From: JBLRWS01 sp047921075
Lineage (GTDB): Bacteria > Bacteroidota > Rhodothermia > Balneolales > Balneolaceae
Direction of reading: 5' to 3'
Length of the DNA: 6,925 nt
Assembly (NCBI GenBank): GCA_047921075.1
Contig: JBLRWS010000093.1
Location: 1 to 6,925 of the forward strand
This document shows positions 5,246 to 6,925 of this stretch, one piece after another. Position numbers and translations under genes: made by a program. How positions within the stretch are numbered: position 1 is the first letter of the stretch; the number at the start of each line of letters is the position of its first letter. The notes beneath the pieces were generated by a model. The model was given only the letters and a program-made list of their open reading frames with translations, was not told the DNA's origin and ran no database searches.

Positions 5246-6756
5246 GTCAGAGTGCGTTTCTTGTGATCTTTTCGGATTCTGTAATATACGTTGATTCCGC
5301 TTAAAGTTACGCCCGGAATTCCCTGGCCGGGATAGACCGTATCTCCGGTGAGATAAAATCCGACGAATGGCGGCGATGCCGGTGTCCAGTCCAGCAACGA
5401 GCGGTTCATGCTCTGTGGTATGCCGCCCACGCGCCCTTTTTTTCGGTTTACCCAATTGCTCCACGTTACCGGCGTGGCCGAAAAGGCAAGCTGCACATCC
5501 GCCTCCCGGAAGCCGGGCAGTTTGTCGCGTAGCAGACCCAGAATCGCGGCCTGTACCGCCTCTTTTTCCTCATCGTACCGGCCATTCAGAGCAAACCACG
5601 GTTCCGGTTCGGCGTGCGTGGAGATGTTGAGCACCCGCCGCCCGGCCGGTGCACGTTGGGTATCGCCGCGGGCCGAAAAGGAGACAAAGATGGAATCGGA
5701 GTTCATCAAGCCGGCCTTTTCATGATCGGTAAGGTGCAGTTGATGGTGCAGCGGCATCCCGTCGGGGTACAGATCATCGGTTACCACGCCCAGGGTAATG
5801 GCGCCCCACGCCCGGGAGTAGCGCGCGGCCTCGGTTTCGAACCACGCCTTCATCTCCCCGTCGGTAATCTCCGGCAGATTCCAGACCGGAATGTTCGAAA
5901 CGACGATGTCACTTTCATACTCCTTCCCTTTACTTGTTGTTACCCGGTAACCGTCGGCCATACGCTTCACCGCTTCCACCCGCTCTTTGGTGTGCACCGC
6001 GCCCCCTTTCGATTCGATAAAACGCACCAGTTCGTTCACCATCTCAATCAGCCCGCCGGGCACCGTAAAGTTGGAGTAGTTGGTGTAGGTGATGGCCGGC
6101 GCACCAAAAAGAAACGGCGTTTCGGACGATGGCGCCTGCGAGGAGATCATCAGTTGCTCATCCAGAAAGCGAAAAAAGGCGGGATTGGTAATCCCTTTTG
6201 CGACGGCCACATCGCGTGTAGAACGAAGCGCATACGGCAGCACCCACACATCGCGCGGATCGTTGCGAAGCAGCCGCAGCCAGTCGGCCGCGGTTCGGGG
6301 CGGAAAAAACGGGTTCCGGCCCGACACCTTCCAGACCACATCGGCCACGCGCTTGCTCAGCTGCCAGAACCGTTCCTGCGGCCCGGGCTCGCCAAACACG
6401 CGCGATGCTTCTTCAATCCACCGGCCTACCTCTTTGTATCGGGTAATCGTTTCACCGTTTATATGCACCGCCATCGACGGGGAGATCTCCTGCCGCGGAA
6501 TGCGGATGCCCGTTTTCTCTTCCAGCAGGCGCAGCGGTTGATGGCGGTCGAACCCGATGAGGGTGGTGGCGCCCGACTCAAAGATGTACCCTTTGCGATA
6601 GTATGAGGAGCTGCAGCCGCCCGGCGTGTGGGCCGCTTCCAGCACCAGCGGCCTCCGGCCATCGGCGGCAAGCATGGCCGCAGCCGTAAGCCCGCCCATT
6701 CCCGATCCGATGATGATGGCGTCGGGCTGTTGTTGATGTGTAGATGATAACGTCAT
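5242..6756 (-). CDS. FAD-dependent oxidoreductase, phytoene desaturase / carotenoid isomerase (CrtI/CrtISO/CrtD-like) family
   Basis: A 504-residue flavoprotein. The N-terminal Rossmann motif DAIIIGSGMGGLTAAAML (12-29) binds the FAD ADP moiety, Glu40 at the end of strand 2 should contact the ribose, and TPGGCSSSYYRKGYIFESGA (44-63) is the usual GG-containing segment of this superfamily. TVPGGLIEMVNEL lies at 231-243. The C-terminal FAD-binding motif GDTVYPGQGIPGVTLSG (471-487) closely resembles those of carotenoid isomerases and CrtD-type desaturases. Members desaturate, saturate or isomerise carotenoids and related polyenes at the membrane; the exact reaction cannot be read from sequence. 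The downstream ispG of the isoprenoid pathway is consistent with a carotenoid role. I chose the ATG at 6756 because it puts the GxGxxG motif at residue 17; a GTG at 6798 would add 14 unlikely residues. No clear promoter is visible upstream. The stop overlaps the TTG start of the first rhomboid gene. Confidence 0.85.
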   Translation of the reverse strand: MTLSSTHQQQPDAIIIGSGMGGLTAAAMLAADGRRPLVLEAAHTPGGCSSSYYRKGYIFESGATTLIGFDRHQPLRLLEEKTGIRIPRQEISPSMAVHINGETITRYKEVGRWIEEASRVFGEPGPQERFWQLSKRVADVVWKVSGRNPFFPPRTAADWLRLLRNDPRDVWVLPYALRSTRDVAVAKGITNPAFFRFLDEQLMISSQAPSSETPFLFGAPAITYTNYSNFTVPGGLIEMVNELVRFIESKGGAVHTKERVEAVKRMADGYRVTTSKGKEYESDIVVSNIPVWNLPEITDGEMKAWFETEAARYSRAWGAITLGVVTDDLYPDGMPLHHQLHLTDHEKAGLMNSDSIFVSFSARGDTQRAPAGRRVLNISTHAEPEPWFALNGRYDEEKEAVQAAILGLLRDKLPGFREADVQLAFSATPVTWSNWVNRKKGRVGGIPQSMNRSLLDWTPASPPFVGFYLTGDTVYPGQGIPGVTLSGINVYYRIRKDHKKRTLT

Positions 6757-6925
6757 GCCCACCCAACACTCGCTGCCGGTAATGGGGTTCCCGCCCACTG
6801 AAAATGGTGCGGTGTGTCATCCCGAACGCTTTCGGAGTCTCCTTGTTCTTGGGAAGAGTGTTGAAGAATTAAACGTAGCGCAAGTGGCGCCATCGTGACA
6901 CAGACGTGGCTTGGAAAATGTAGCG
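6757..6925. other. Non-coding stretch upstream of the oxidoreductase gene
   Basis: No gene is supported here on either strand. It contains a small hairpin at 6822-6835, an 8-bp inverted pair (CAACACTC at 6764-6771 and GAGTGTTG at 6856-6863), and two near-identical decamers (AAACGTAGCG at 6871-6880 and AAATGTAGCG at 6916-6925). No convincing promoter for the oxidoreductase gene was recognised, so the transcript may begin beyond the right edge. Confidence 0.5.
6814..6840. repeat. Hairpin resembling a dispersed intergenic palindromic repeat
   Basis: The core CCGAA-CGCT-TTCGG (6822-6835) is a perfect 5-bp stem with a 4-nt loop, preceded by TGTCATC and followed by AGTCTCC. From memory, sequences of the form GTCATCCCGAAC...TTCGG-(G/A)-TCTCC recur many times between genes in Bacteroidota and related genomes. 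Only one copy is in the window, so repeat status is inferred rather than seen. Confidence 0.4.

Noticed and set aside
5246..5464. N-terminal extension of the first rhomboid gene to an ATG at 5464
   Set aside because: It overlaps the conserved C-terminal part of the oxidoreductase gene in another frame, and its translation has no membrane or rhomboid character.
5614..6606. A 330-codon open frame on the plus strand, and other long plus-strand frames (for example 3454-4233 and 4406-5266)
   Set aside because: They lie antisense to well-supported genes, are rich in His, Arg, Pro and Gln with no recognisable domains, and are expected shadows of coding sequence at this base composition.
6757..6798. 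GTG start extending the oxidoreductase by 14 residues
   Set aside because: The ATG at 6756 places the FAD motif at the usual distance from the N-terminus; the extension has no conserved character and runs into the non-coding, repeat-like stretch.

Overview
The window looks like chromosomal DNA of a Gram-negative bacterium from the Balneolota/Rhodothermota side of the Bacteroidota supergroup. The evidence is a TonB-dependent receptor whose secreted N-terminus carries a CarboxypepD_reg-type domain, tandem rhomboid proteases of the Bacteroidota style (one with an acidic helical C-terminal tail), a two-domain IspG of about 420 residues, mostly weak Shine-Dalgarno sequences, and a G+C content that looks like the mid-50s by eye. 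The phylum call is inference from family style; no 16S or other marker is present. Every gene I can support lies on the minus strand.

Read in the direction of transcription (right to left): 6925-6757 is a short non-coding stretch with a small perfect hairpin of the kind found in dispersed intergenic repeats. Then comes a compact cluster: an FAD-dependent oxidoreductase of the phytoene desaturase / carotenoid isomerase superfamily (6756-5242), a rhomboid protease (5245-4622, TTG start overlapping the previous stop as TTGA), a second rhomboid protease with a C-terminal extension (4617-3754, 4 nt after the previous stop), and, after 79 nt, ispG of the MEP isoprenoid pathway (3674-2409). The cluster joins isoprenoid precursor synthesis, a likely carotenoid/polyprenoid redox enzyme and two intramembrane proteases.

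A 367-nt non-coding region (2408-2042) separates this from a second unit. It holds a near-consensus sigma70-type promoter (TTGACA, 17 bp, TAAACT). The spacer contains a perfect 14-bp LacI/CcpA-family operator-like palindrome that abuts the -10 box. A tandem pair of 16-bp A-tract/T-tract palindromic repeats lies just upstream. This promoter points at a SurA-like lipoprotein with two parvulin domains (2041-332) and, 10 nt later, the first 107 residues of a TonB-dependent receptor that runs off the left edge (321-1). The arrangement suggests a regulated, probably nutrient-responsive outer-membrane receptor made together with its own periplasmic foldase.

No RNA genes, CRISPR arrays, insertion sequences or phage genes were seen. 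The main candidates for something undescribed are the operator-in-promoter architecture, the foldase-receptor pairing, and the oxidoreductase/double-rhomboid/ispG cluster.
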